Assembly: GCF_002338065.1 (NCBI RefSeq)
Contig: NZ_DDHJ01000006.1
Span: 3,745-67,744 of the forward strand
From: Pseudomonas sp. UBA1879
GTDB taxonomy: Bacteria > Pseudomonadota > Gammaproteobacteria > Pseudomonadales > Pseudomonadaceae
DNA length: 64,000 nt
Direction of reading: 5' to 3'
Shown: positions 1 through 9,123 of the stretch, one piece after another
Layout of the letters: the number at the start of each line of letters is the position of its first letter
How positions within the stretch are numbered: the first letter of the stretch is position 1
The notes under the pieces: generated by a model
Database searches by the model: none
Seen by the model: the letters and a program-made list of their open reading frames with translations, nothing else
What the model was told of the DNA's origin: nothing
Program-made: the position numbers and the translations under genes

Positions 1-443
1 TCGTGGTGTCCAGTCTCATCAAGACCTACAGCAAGGCCGATCCGAACGGCTTCCTGTTGTACCTGTCCGACCACGGTGAAGACGTTTACGATTCGCCCGG
101 CCACGACACCCTGGGGCGCAACGAAGGCAAACCGACGATTCCGATGTACACCGTGCCGTTCATTGCCTACGCATCGCCCAAATGGCGCGAGACCCACAAC
201 TGGAGTTTCGACAGCATCCACAGCCGCCCCTACTCCAGTTCCAACTTGATTCACACCTGGGCGCAGCTGGCGGGGCTGAGTTTCGATGAACTGGACACCA
301 CCAAGAGCCTGGTCAGCCTGGACTTCAAGGCGCGCCCGCGACTGATCGGCGACCCCTATGCGCAGAAGGGCCTGAGCGATTTCGCGTTGATGGAGAAAGT
401 CGCCAAGCAACCGGACGCAGTGCCTGAGGTGGCGATCAAGTAA
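1..443 (+). CDS. Phosphoethanolamine transferase, C-terminal part (CptA/EptA type)
   Basis: The gene runs in from the left edge, so only about 146 C-terminal residues are visible and no start can be given. The alkaline-phosphatase/sulfatase fold is recognisable from LSDHGEDVYDSPGHD near the visible N-terminus. In this family the Asp-His and the later His are metal ligands of the catalytic domain. These enzymes sit in the inner membrane and transfer phosphoethanolamine from phosphatidylethanolamine to lipid A or LPS core from the periplasmic side. The stretch with YSSSNLIHTW and the FKARPRLIGDP ending resembles CptA-type proteins. The N-terminal membrane helices lie outside the window, so the CptA/EptA assignment is from the catalytic end only. 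Confidence 0.8.
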   Translation, partial: VVSSLIKTYSKADPNGFLLYLSDHGEDVYDSPGHDTLGRNEGKPTIPMYTVPFIAYASPKWRETHNWSFDSIHSRPYSSSNLIHTWAQLAGLSFDELDTTKSLVSLDFKARPRLIGDPYAQKGLSDFALMEKVAKQPDAVPEVAIK

Positions 444-466
444 CCGCGTCCTCGACATCACCGAAA

Positions 467-499
467 AAGAAGGCCTGCGCATTGCAGGCCTTCTTTTTT
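467..499. terminator. Bidirectional intrinsic terminator
   Basis: A perfect 12-bp stem (467-478 with 484-495) and a 5-nt loop are followed by a T-run on the plus strand and preceded by an A-run, which reads as T-run on the minus strand. It lies between the convergent phosphoethanolamine transferase and TerC-type genes and can end both transcripts. Confidence 0.9.
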
Positions 500-510
500 A
501 CTGGCGTCGA

Positions 511-2064
511 TCAGGGCAGCGGCTTGCGCAGCCATACCCGCGTCACCCGTCGCTCTTGAACCTCAAGCACCTTCAGGCGCCAGCCCTCCCACTGCACCTC
601 GTCGCCCATGGCTGGCAACCGGTCCAGCAGGCTCATGATCAGCCCGGCCAGCGTCTGATACTCCTCGGTGGGACGGGCCTTGAAACCGGTGCGCTCCCGC
701 AGATGCATAAGGTTCATCGCGGCATTGACTATCACGCCTTCGCCCTCCTCCACCAGATCCGGGCCCTCGGCCTCGGTAGCGTCCGGCAATTCGCCAGCGA
801 TGGATTCGAGAATGTCAGTCATGGTCAGAATGCCGACAAAGTCACCGAACTCATTGACCACGAACGCGATGTGGGTCGATTCACCACGCATTTGATCCAG
901 CGCGTTCAGGATCGAAAAGCTGTCGAGCAAATTCGGCGCCTGACGTGTCAGGTGCGCCAACTCGGGCGTGTCTCCGGACAGCAGCGCATTGAGCAGCTCT
1001 TTCTTGTGCACGAACCCCAACGGCTCCTCGACGCGGCCGTCGCGGATCACCGGCAAGCGCGAGTAAGGCGAAGCCATCAACTGCTGTCTGATCGTCTGCT
1101 CGTCGTCAGCCAGGTCGATCAAATCGACATCATTGCGCGCGGTCATGGCGGTGCGCACCGGCTTTTGCGCCAACTGCAGCACGCCACTGATCATCACCCG
1201 CTCGCGTCGGTCGAAAAGCGCTTCCTCGCCATCGCCATCAAGCATGTCGGCGACGTCTTCACCCACTTCCTCTGCTCCGGGTTTACGCCCGCCCAGCAGC
1301 CTCAGGACGGCGTGTGCCATGCGCTGTCGGCGCGGCATGTTGCCTTTGAGGCTGCGCCTGCGGCGGGATCGTGCGACCTGATTGAACACCTCGATGAGAA
1401 TCGAAAAACCGATCGCCGCGTACAGGTAGCCTTTGGGGATATGAAACCCCAGGCCATCGGCGGTCAGGCTGAAGCCGATCATCATCAGGAAGCCCAGACA
1501 CAGCATGATCACGGTCGGGTGCGCGTTGACGAACGCGGTCAGCGGCTTGCTGGCGATGATCATGATGCCGATCGAAAAGATCACGGCGATCATCATGACC
1601 GACAGCTCGTCCACCATACCCACCGCGGTAATCACTGCGTCCAGGGAGAACACGGCATCGAGCACGACGATTTGCGCCACGATGGGCCAGAACAGCGCAT
1701 AGGTCGCGCTACCGGCGTGCTGGGCAACATGGCCTTCCAGCCGTTCATGAAGTTCCATGGTCGCCTTGAACAGCAGGAATACCCCGCCGAACAGCATGAT
1801 CAAGTCGCGACCGGAAAAGCTTTTGCCGAACACGTCGAGCAACGGCTCGGTCAGCGTCACCATCCACGAAATGCTGGCCAGCAGGCCCAAACGCATGATC
1901 AGCGCAAGCGACAGTCCGAGGACGCGGGCCTTGTCGCGCTGCTCCGGCGGCAGTTTGTCGGCCAGGATGGCAATGAACACCAGGTTGTCGATGCCCAGCA
2001 CCAGTTCCAGCACGATCAGGGTCAACAGGCCCAGCCAGGCCGTGGGATCCGCAAGCCATTCCAT
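511..2064 (-). CDS. TerC-family membrane protein with CBS pair and CorC/HlyC domain (YoaE/YegH type)
   Basis: A 517-residue protein, the usual length of the E. coli YoaE/YegH family. Residues about 10-240 are a hydrophobic TerC domain with several membrane helices and acidic residues inside them (ELVLGIDN, LDAVFSLDAVITA). A CBS pair follows at about 290-420, then a CorC/HlyC-type domain at about 435-515. TerC proteins are linked to metal-ion export or metallation and CBS/CorC domains occur in divalent-metal transporters, so a metal-handling role is likely; the substrate is unknown. The ATG at 2064 is chosen because AAGGA stands about ten bases upstream and the TerC domain begins there; in-frame upstream sequence is hydrophilic and lacks family similarity. 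Confidence 0.88.
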   Translation of the reverse strand: MEWLADPTAWLGLLTLIVLELVLGIDNLVFIAILADKLPPEQRDKARVLGLSLALIMRLGLLASISWMVTLTEPLLDVFGKSFSGRDLIMLFGGVFLLFKATMELHERLEGHVAQHAGSATYALFWPIVAQIVVLDAVFSLDAVITAVGMVDELSVMMIAVIFSIGIMIIASKPLTAFVNAHPTVIMLCLGFLMMIGFSLTADGLGFHIPKGYLYAAIGFSILIEVFNQVARSRRRRSLKGNMPRRQRMAHAVLRLLGGRKPGAEEVGEDVADMLDGDGEEALFDRRERVMISGVLQLAQKPVRTAMTARNDVDLIDLADDEQTIRQQLMASPYSRLPVIRDGRVEEPLGFVHKKELLNALLSGDTPELAHLTRQAPNLLDSFSILNALDQMRGESTHIAFVVNEFGDFVGILTMTDILESIAGELPDATEAEGPDLVEEGEGVIVNAAMNLMHLRERTGFKARPTEEYQTLAGLIMSLLDRLPAMGDEVQWEGWRLKVLEVQERRVTRVWLRKPLP

Positions 2065-2543
2065 GGTCAGAGAGTCCTTTTCAACGGGTGAACGGCGGGC
2101 ACCACGGAATCCGGCTGCGCCGTAAGGGGGCCGAGACAACGAAGGGTGATGGACGTGCGCCGGTCAGCGCGATAAGGCGGGTAAAGGAAATCCGGGGTCA
2201 ATGGACGGGATGGGCAACTGGGAGGTTCCAGAGAGAGAGACATGGCTGTCCTGAAGTCGATACGGAAGGCGATCCTACATCGCGTATGGAATTCTCTTAC
2301 AGGATAGAACTGTTACAAATGGTTTGAGGGATGTTGCCGGAGCAACAGTGCGGGAGGCAGGCCTGACAATTCTGTGCTGCCTCGGCCACCGCTGTCGCGG
2401 CCGTCGTGCCTCCGGCGGCTCCTACAGGTTTTGCGGCGTGATCACGATCGCGTGGCACCGTTGCCCGGTAGGCGCCGCCGGAGGCACGACGGCCGCGATA
2501 GCGATGGTCAGCCGACGCACTCTCCATCGGCTGTAAGCGGTCA
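2065..2543. other. Intergenic region with a paired palindromic repeat
   Basis: The 479 bases hold the leader of the TerC gene, a relatively AT-rich stretch around 2270-2325, and an inverted repeat pair at 2395-2498. I see no ORF with coding character. Confidence 0.6.
2395..2498. repeat. Inverted repeat pair, family A (REPIN-like)
   Basis: Arms at 2395-2425 and 2468-2498 are 31 bases long and complementary except for one position. The core reads GCCGTCGTGCCTCCGGCGGC. The same arm recurs at 27.5, 48.5, 58.0-58.4 and 63.97 kb, always between genes. Paired inverted copies with a 40-110 base spacer match the organisation of Pseudomonas REPINs. Confidence 0.85.
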
Positions 2544-3035
2544 TTACAACCCCTTTTGCCAAAACAGCGCCTTGCCCATCTGCGGGTCGAGCTGGTAATC
2601 GGAGAAGCCCATTTTTCGATACGCGTTCTGGGCGACGGCGTTGCCTTCCAGCACTTCAAGGGTCAGCTTGCAGCAGCCGCGCTGACGGGCGATTTCCTCG
2701 ACCTTGGCGAGCATCTTCTGACTGATGCCCAAACCGCGTGCGGAGGCGATGACGACCACGTCGTGAATGTTGACCAGCGGCCGGCAGGCAAAGGTGGAAA
2801 ATCCTTCAAAACAATTGACCAGCCCGACCGGCTCGCCAGAAATGAACGCCAGCACGCTGAACGCGTGGGGGCGCTTGGCCAATTCGACCGCCAGTTGCTC
2901 GCGCGTATCAGGAGACAAGGACTCGCCGCCACCCATGGCGTCTTCGGCATATTGATTGATCAGGAAACCGATGGCTTCAGCGTGAACCGGGTTGCTATAA
3001 CTGGCTTGCAGGACCAGAACCTCAGGGGCTTGCAT
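2544..3035 (-). CDS. GNAT-family N-acetyltransferase
   Basis: A 163-residue protein covering one GNAT domain. The acetyl-CoA binding motif A is seen as VVVIASARGLGISQKML, and the C-terminal strand and helix as LEVLEGNAVAQNAYRKMGF. The family moves an acetyl group from acetyl-CoA to an amine; nothing here shows the substrate. The start at 3035 gives MQAPEVLVL; a longer in-frame start at 3083 adds residues unlike the family. It is a single gene with a repeat-bearing region downstream. Confidence 0.85.
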   Translation of the reverse strand: MQAPEVLVLQASYSNPVHAEAIGFLINQYAEDAMGGGESLSPDTREQLAVELAKRPHAFSVLAFISGEPVGLVNCFEGFSTFACRPLVNIHDVVVIASARGLGISQKMLAKVEEIARQRGCCKLTLEVLEGNAVAQNAYRKMGFSDYQLDPQMGKALFWQKGL

Positions 3036-3633
3036 TGACTTCCTCGACAACTCAGGGGGTAACAGGCAGCGGGCTGAAGCCATCTGCCGCGTGGAGGGAT
3101 TCTACCGCGTGGCGCGGCAAAAACTCCTGATACAGAAGTAGGATTTTTCTTATAACGCACAAGATCCGGGCTGTGCTGCACCAAGAAAAGGCCACAACAA
3201 AAACTTCCCCTGAAATGAATCGTAAAACGGCTTCGCCCATCTATGCTTCCCAAGTCGCGTCGGCGTAATTGTCGAACAATCCGACCAACGGTTATCGGGA
3301 CGTTTACGATCCTCTTCGTGCCCCAGAACGGCGCATTTGGCGGTCAGGCATCTTTGTAGCGAAGTCGAAGATTTCCTACAACAGGCTTCCATCCCGCATG
3401 CCAGACATTTCCCGGAAAAATAGTCGAAACTTCTACAACAGTGCTGGGTCAGCTGATTAGAGCGCCTACGCTAACGGATGTATCACGAGCAACGGTCGCT
3501 TTCACCCTGTCCTCACTTATGCAGTCGGTAAATGGGTATCGATTTTGCGTAGGTCTTGTGTGCCTGGCCATAGGACATGGCCAATTACAACTCAAGTGCT
3601 GTACCAACACTGCGTATCGAATGGGAGAAAACG
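3036..3633. other. Intergenic promoter region of glgA and the divergent GNAT gene
   Basis: Nearly 600 bases without a convincing gene. It is less GC-rich than its neighbours (for example 3120-3200) and should carry the divergent promoters of the GNAT gene and the glgA operon. Two near-identical CTACAACAG segments lie at about 3377 and 3433. I do not recognise a specific regulator site. Confidence 0.5.
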
Positions 3634-5220
3634 ATGATTAGTGCCGCTGTCAAAACCCAGAAGGGAGAGAGTTTTAATCAGCCGGCCAGCGAGCTGACCC
3701 ATCTGCCGGTCTTCGCAACGACGAGCGCACCTGTGCTGCAACTGCCCCCTGTACAACCAGGCATCTCTGCGGCGAACCGGAAAAAGATCCTGTTCGTGAC
3801 ATCAGAAATGGCCGATCTGGTGAAAACCGGCGGTTTGGGTGATGTTTCCGCAGCACTGCCGCGCGCCATGCGCCACCTACACGATGTACGCGTGCTGATT
3901 CCCGGCTATCCACAGGTCATCAATAGCGGTAACCCGATCCATATCATCAGCGAGCTCAGCGGACATGCTGCGCTGCCCCCCTGCAAGATTGGCCGTATGG
4001 ACATGAAAGACGGCCTGGTCATTTACGTTCTGATTTGCCCGGAGCTGTATGAGCGGGAAGGCACGCCCTATGGCGACAATCAGGGCCGTGACTGGTCGGA
4101 CAACCACATCCGCTTCGCCCGTTTGGGTCTGGCGGCTGCCGATTTCGCTGCAGGCGCAGTGAAAACCCAGTGGTGCCCGGAACTTGTTCACGCCCACGAC
4201 TGGCCAGCGGGTCTGGCGCCGGCGTACATGAAATGGCGCGGACAGACGACGCCCAGCATTTTCACCATTCATAACCTGGCCTATCAGGGTTTCGTCAGCC
4301 CGGCTTCGAGCCGTGAGCTGGGGATCCCCGACCACGCGTTGAGCCCCGACGGCATGGAATTTTATGGCCAGCTGTCATTCATCAAAGCGGGCATGGCCTA
4401 CGCGAGCCATATCACCACCGTGAGCGCGACGTACGCCCAGGAAATCACCACGCCCGACTTCGGGTGCGGCCTGGAAGGCTTCCTGCAAAGCAAGGCCAAT
4501 CGCGGCCAGCTCAGCGGGATTCCCAACGGCATCGATGAGAGCTGGGATGCCGCCACCGACGAACACCTGATTTGCCGCTTCGCGCCTAATGAATGGACGC
4601 GCAAGGAAATCAATGCCGACTACGTTCGCGAGTTGTTCGAGCTGGAGCCGTCCACCGGCCCGCTGTTCGCCGTGGTCTCGCGTTTGGTGTACCAGAAGGG
4701 TCTGGACCTGACCATCGGCGTCGCCGAGTACATCGTCAATCACGGCGGGCAGATTGCAATCATTGGCCGTGGCGAACCGGAAGAAGAAGACGCCATGCGC
4801 GCCCTCGCCGCCCGTTTCCCGGGCCAGATCAGCGTACGGGTCGGCTTCAACGAAACCGATGCTCGCCGCATGTTCGCGGGCAGTGATTTCCTGCTGATGC
4901 CATCCCGTTATGAGCCTTGCGGCCTGAGCCAGATGTATGCCCAACGCTTCGGCTCGCTACCGGTCGCCCGCCGTACTGGCGGTCTGGCTGACACGATCGA
5001 AGACGGTTGCACCGGTTTCCTCTTCGATGAATCCACTGTCGAGAGCTACACCGAAGCCCTGACTCGCGCATTCAACGTTTTCGCCAACCCAACACTGCTC
5101 AATGCCATGCGTTGCCGCGCCATGGCTGCACCGTTCGACTGGCACAAAGCCGTTGAACCCTATGCCGATCTTTATCAGGAATTGCTGAAAAAGAACGTGG
5201 GTGTCGCGCTGCATTACTGA
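3634..5220 (+). CDS. glgA: Glycogen synthase
   Basis: A GT5 glycogen synthase of 528 residues, which extends alpha-1,4-glucan using a nucleotide sugar (ADP-glucose in the classical bacterial enzyme). The N-terminal nucleotide-sugar loop is visible as KTGGL with Lys64, and the C-terminal GT-B domain carries MPSRYEPCGLSQMYAQRFG. About 55 N-terminal residues before KKILFVTSE are low in complexity, as in other Pseudomonas GlgA. The ATG at 3634 is preferred because GGAGA lies seven bases upstream; an in-frame ATG at 3577 lacks a good ribosome site. It heads the treZ-malQ-treY-glgX operon. Neither glgC nor glgB is in the window. Confidence 0.95.
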   Translation: MISAAVKTQKGESFNQPASELTHLPVFATTSAPVLQLPPVQPGISAANRKKILFVTSEMADLVKTGGLGDVSAALPRAMRHLHDVRVLIPGYPQVINSGNPIHIISELSGHAALPPCKIGRMDMKDGLVIYVLICPELYEREGTPYGDNQGRDWSDNHIRFARLGLAAADFAAGAVKTQWCPELVHAHDWPAGLAPAYMKWRGQTTPSIFTIHNLAYQGFVSPASSRELGIPDHALSPDGMEFYGQLSFIKAGMAYASHITTVSATYAQEITTPDFGCGLEGFLQSKANRGQLSGIPNGIDESWDAATDEHLICRFAPNEWTRKEINADYVRELFELEPSTGPLFAVVSRLVYQKGLDLTIGVAEYIVNHGGQIAIIGRGEPEEEDAMRALAARFPGQISVRVGFNETDARRMFAGSDFLLMPSRYEPCGLSQMYAQRFGSLPVARRTGGLADTIEDGCTGFLFDESTVESYTEALTRAFNVFANPTLLNAMRCRAMAAPFDWHKAVEPYADLYQELLKKNVGVALHY

Positions 5221-5246
5221 TCGATGGTTTGAATAAGGAATGACGG

Positions 5247-7061
5247 ATGCCTTCGCGCACGGATCAACACTGGCGCCACGGCGCCGTGTTGCTGGATAAC
5301 GGACATACCCGGTTCGCCCTGTGGGCACCGGACGCTGAACACGTCAGTGTGGAATTGGAAAACGGGGCCGCTGAGCCCCTACTGCCCCAAGAGGACGGCT
5401 GGTTTGTCCTCGAAGCCCACTGCCCGGCGGGTTCGCGCTATCGCTATAAGATCAATCACACCCTTGACGTACCTGACCCGGCCTCCCGGGCTCAGGCCGA
5501 AGGCGTGCACGGTCATAGCCTGGTGGTCGACCCGAACGCCTATGCCTGGCGACACGACGCGTGGCAGGGTCGCCCTTGGGAAGAAGCGGTGATCTATGAA
5601 CTGCACGTTGGCGCTCTGGGCGGTTTCGCAGGCGTTGAACAGCGCTTGCAGCATTTGGCTGACACCGGCGTCACAGCCATCGAGCTGATGCCCATCGCGC
5701 AGTTTCCAGGGGATCGGAACTGGGGCTACGACGGCGTCCTGCCCTACGCTCCGCAGTCGTCCTACGGCACGCCTGAACAGCTCAAGCATCTGATCGACAC
5801 CGCCCATGGCCTGGGTCTGGCAGTGATTCTGGATGTGGTCTACAACCACTTCGGCCCCGACGGCAATTACCTCGGCGCCTACGCCAAGCATTTCTTCCGC
5901 AGCGACAAGAAAACCCCATGGGGCGACGCGATCGACTTTCGGCGTCGTGAAGTGCGAGATTTCTTCATCGACAACACCCTGATGTGGCTTCAAGAGTACC
6001 GCTTTGACGGCCTGCGCTTCGATGCGGTACATGCCATCGAAGACCCGACGTTCCTCAAAGAGCTGGCAGCGACGGTTCGAGAGCAAACGGCGCCCGGTCG
6101 TCACGTCTGGCTGATGCTGGAAAACGAATTCAACGAAGCCCATCGCTTGGATCAGGGCTACGACGCGCAGTGGAACGACGACGGCCATAACACGTTGCAC
6201 GTGCTGCTGACCGGCGAAACCGACGCCTACTACACCGACTTCGCCGAGCAACCGACCCATAAACTGGCACGACTGCTGAGCGAGGGCTTTGTCTATCAGG
6301 GCGAGGCGACTCGTCACGTCCACAACCGCGGCGAGCCGAGTGCGCACCTGTCGCCGACGTCGTTCGTGCTGTTCCTGCAGAACCACGACCAGATCGGCAA
6401 TCGCGCATTGGGCGAGCGTCTCGTGCAATTGAGCCCACCGCCGGCCCTGCGTGCTGCCACGGCGTTGTGGCTGCTGTCGCCGATGATCCCGCTGATGTTC
6501 ATGGGCGATGAATGGGGCGCCAGCGAGCCCTTTCTGTTCTTCACCGACTTCCATGACGAACTGGCCGATGCCGTACGCGAAGGTCGTCGCGGAGAGTTTG
6601 CCGATTTCGCGGCCTTCGCCGACCCGGCCAAGCGCGAGCAGATTCCCGATCCGAACGCCTTGCAGACCTTCGAAGCTTCGCGCCCGGCCTTCGACGCACT
6701 GCTGCTGGACACCGACAAGGGCCAGGACCACCGCAACTGGCTGGCGTTGTACCGCGAGCTGCTGAAGATTCGCCGTGAGCAGATCGTGCCGCGCCTCGAC
6801 GGCACTCAGGCGCTGGGTGCCGAAGTGCTGGCGGACAAAGCCGTCAGTGCGCGTTGGCAGATGGGCGACGGGCAAATCCTGCGCATCGACCTGAACCTTG
6901 GCGAACACGCGGTGCAGATCGACCCGCATCGCGTTCAACAGGTGCTGCACGCGTCCCACCCAACATCGGCAGAACTTTCCCAACGCGGCACCCTCAATCC
7001 CTACACGGCCATTGTCAGCCTGACATCGAATGACGTTGTGGAGGAACAGGATGAGCAATGA
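5247..7061 (+). CDS. treZ: Malto-oligosyltrehalose trehalohydrolase
   Basis: A 604-residue GH13 enzyme that releases trehalose from maltooligosyltrehalose made by TreY. An N-terminal CBM48-like domain (about 10-95) precedes the alpha-amylase barrel. The catalytic triad is visible: Asp259 in LRFDAVHA, Glu292 in MLENEFN and Asp381 in QNHDQIGNRA. The gene follows glgA by 26 bases with an AAGGA site and overlaps malQ by 11 bases, so translation is probably coupled. TreZ and TreY together turn the alpha-glucan made by GlgA into trehalose, a compatible solute. Confidence 0.95.
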   Translation: MPSRTDQHWRHGAVLLDNGHTRFALWAPDAEHVSVELENGAAEPLLPQEDGWFVLEAHCPAGSRYRYKINHTLDVPDPASRAQAEGVHGHSLVVDPNAYAWRHDAWQGRPWEEAVIYELHVGALGGFAGVEQRLQHLADTGVTAIELMPIAQFPGDRNWGYDGVLPYAPQSSYGTPEQLKHLIDTAHGLGLAVILDVVYNHFGPDGNYLGAYAKHFFRSDKKTPWGDAIDFRRREVRDFFIDNTLMWLQEYRFDGLRFDAVHAIEDPTFLKELAATVREQTAPGRHVWLMLENEFNEAHRLDQGYDAQWNDDGHNTLHVLLTGETDAYYTDFAEQPTHKLARLLSEGFVYQGEATRHVHNRGEPSAHLSPTSFVLFLQNHDQIGNRALGERLVQLSPPPALRAATALWLLSPMIPLMFMGDEWGASEPFLFFTDFHDELADAVREGRRGEFADFAAFADPAKREQIPDPNALQTFEASRPAFDALLLDTDKGQDHRNWLALYRELLKIRREQIVPRLDGTQALGAEVLADKAVSARWQMGDGQILRIDLNLGEHAVQIDPHRVQQVLHASHPTSAELSQRGTLNPYTAIVSLTSNDVVEEQDEQ

Positions 7062-9123
7062 GCAACTGGAAAAACTGGCCGTCGAAGCCGGACTGTCAGT
7101 GGAGTGGAAGGATGCCAACGCGCGCCCGCAACGGGTCAGCGACGAGGCGCTGCGCAAGGTGCTGCAAGGTTTGGGTTACGCTGCCGAGAATGATGAACAG
7201 GTCACTGCCAGTCTGAAACGCCTGCAGGACCATAGCCGCCCCACTACCCCGCCGCCGTTATTGACCGTCGACCATGGCAGCAACCTTGATCTCTCGGCCT
7301 GGTTCAGGCCTGAGACAGCGTTCGTGCTGGAACTGGAAGACGGGTCGCGGCTGGATGCCAAACTTACCGCCAAAGCTGAGCTGCCCGCACTGGCGACCGT
7401 CGGCTATCAGCAGCTGACGATCGACGGTCAACACCTGACCATCGCCGTTGCGCCCAAAACCGCTTACACCATGGCCATGGCCGCCGACGTCAGCGTTCCC
7501 CGTGCGTGGGGCCTGACCCTGCAGCTGTATTACCTGCGCCGCGAGGGCGATGGCGGGTTTGGCGACACTCAGGCACTGGAAACGTTCGCCCGCTCGGCCG
7601 GTGAGCGCGGCGCTGCGGCGATCGCCATCAGCCCGGTGCACGCGATGTTCTCCAACAACAGCGAAAGTTTCAGCCCGTATTCCCCTTCCAGCCGTTTGTT
7701 CTTCAATGCGCTGTATGCGGCACCTGGTGCGATTCTGGGCGAGCGCGCCGTTCGCGCAGCGATTGAAGAAACCCGGCTTGGCGACGAATTCAAGCGCCTT
7801 GAAGCCCTGCCGCTGATCGACTGGCCGGCCGCCGCGTCCGCCAAATGGACGCTCTACCGCGCGCTCTACGCGGCATTCATCGCCAGCGACCATCCGCTGC
7901 ACGAGGACTTCAACAGCTTTCGTCACGCCGGGGGTGAGGCGCTGGAGAATCACTGCCGCTTCGAAGCCCTGCGCGACCAGTGCGATGTGCTCAACCTCAG
8001 TGGCAATTGGCATGAGTGGCCCGAGGATTACAAAAATCCGCGAAGCAACGCCATCAAGGTGTTTGCCGCAGACCATCGCGAGCAAATCGGCTTTCACGCC
8101 TTCGCTCAGTGGTTAATCGCTCGGGGCCTGGAGCGCGCTCAAACGGCCGCCAAAAGCAGTGGCATGAGCGTCGGATTGATCGGGGACCTGGCCGTGGGCG
8201 CAGATGGCGCCGGCAGTCAGGCCTGGAGTCGACAGGACGAATTGCTGTCCTCCCTGACCGTCGGCGCGCCACCGGACATCCTGAATCGCTCTGGCCAAAG
8301 CTGGGGCATTTCTGCATTTTCCCCCGCGGGTCTGAAGCGCAATGGTTTCCGCGCGTTCATTGAAATGCTGCGGGCCAATTTTGCCCACGCTGGCGGGCTG
8401 CGCATCGACCACGTGATGGGCCTGCAGCGGCTTTGGGTGGTGCCGGAAGGCTCGGCACCCAGCGAAGGTGCATACCTGAACTATCCCATTGACGACATGT
8501 TGCGCCTGCTGTGTCTTGAATCCTGGCGGCACAAAGCAGTGGTGCTAGGCGAAGACTTGGGCACGGTCCCTGAAGGGCTGCATGAGAAATTGTCGAGCCG
8601 CGGCATTCTTGGCATGCGTGTGCTGCTGTTCGAACAGGACGACGCCCACTTCAAACCGATCATCAAATGGTCGGACGATGCTTTGGCGACCACCAGCACT
8701 CACGATCTGCCGACCCTTACCGGGTGGCTGACCGAGCTGGACATCGAGTGGAACAAGACCCTCGGCCTGATCGACGACGCGGCCGAAGCCAAGTGGCAAT
8801 CGACTCGCCAGCGTGAGCGAGAAGGCTTGCGGGCTGCGCTGAAGCTCAACTATGAACACGCGCCGCTGCGCAGCGAAAGCGACGTGATCGACGGCAGCGT
8901 GCGCTACCTCGGCCATACCCGTGCGCCGCTGGTGCTGCTGCCGATCGAAGATGCGTTGGGTATTGAAGAACAGGCCAACTTCCCGGGCACCATCGACAGC
9001 CACCCTAACTGGCGTCGACGTCTGCCCGGCGACTGTGCCACCTTGCTGGACAACGCCAACGCGGCGCGTCGTCTGGAAATCCTAGCCGCAGCACGTCAAC
9101 AGGCCGCGGAGCGCGATCAATGA
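7051..9123 (+). CDS. malQ: 4-alpha-glucanotransferase (amylomaltase)
   Basis: A 690-residue GH77 enzyme that transfers maltooligosaccharide segments and so adjusts the chain lengths offered to TreY. Catalytic residues are in place: Asp453 in LRIDHVMGLQ, Glu501 in LGEDLGTVP and Asp552 in STHDLPTL. About 140 residues before the barrel form the extension usual in proteobacterial MalQ. The ATG at 7051 has GGAGGA just upstream and lies inside the end of treZ; a start at 7030 is possible but lacks such a site. The stop overlaps the treY start by four bases (ATGA). Confidence 0.94.
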   Translation: MSNEQLEKLAVEAGLSVEWKDANARPQRVSDEALRKVLQGLGYAAENDEQVTASLKRLQDHSRPTTPPPLLTVDHGSNLDLSAWFRPETAFVLELEDGSRLDAKLTAKAELPALATVGYQQLTIDGQHLTIAVAPKTAYTMAMAADVSVPRAWGLTLQLYYLRREGDGGFGDTQALETFARSAGERGAAAIAISPVHAMFSNNSESFSPYSPSSRLFFNALYAAPGAILGERAVRAAIEETRLGDEFKRLEALPLIDWPAAASAKWTLYRALYAAFIASDHPLHEDFNSFRHAGGEALENHCRFEALRDQCDVLNLSGNWHEWPEDYKNPRSNAIKVFAADHREQIGFHAFAQWLIARGLERAQTAAKSSGMSVGLIGDLAVGADGAGSQAWSRQDELLSSLTVGAPPDILNRSGQSWGISAFSPAGLKRNGFRAFIEMLRANFAHAGGLRIDHVMGLQRLWVVPEGSAPSEGAYLNYPIDDMLRLLCLESWRHKAVVLGEDLGTVPEGLHEKLSSRGILGMRVLLFEQDDAHFKPIIKWSDDALATTSTHDLPTLTGWLTELDIEWNKTLGLIDDAAEAKWQSTRQREREGLRAALKLNYEHAPLRSESDVIDGSVRYLGHTRAPLVLLPIEDALGIEEQANFPGTIDSHPNWRRRLPGDCATLLDNANAARRLEILAAARQQAAERDQ

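Noticed and set aside
556..2091. Plus-strand ORF of 511 codons opposite the TerC/CBS gene
   Set aside because: It is rich in His and Gln, as expected of a shadow frame of a GC-rich gene; the minus-strand frame encodes a clear family.
3424..3458. Possible AlgU-type promoter (GAAACTT followed by GGTCAG) upstream of glgA
   Set aside because: Both boxes deviate from the consensus and the spacing is imperfect; osmotic control of this operon would be plausible, but the site is too weak to call.
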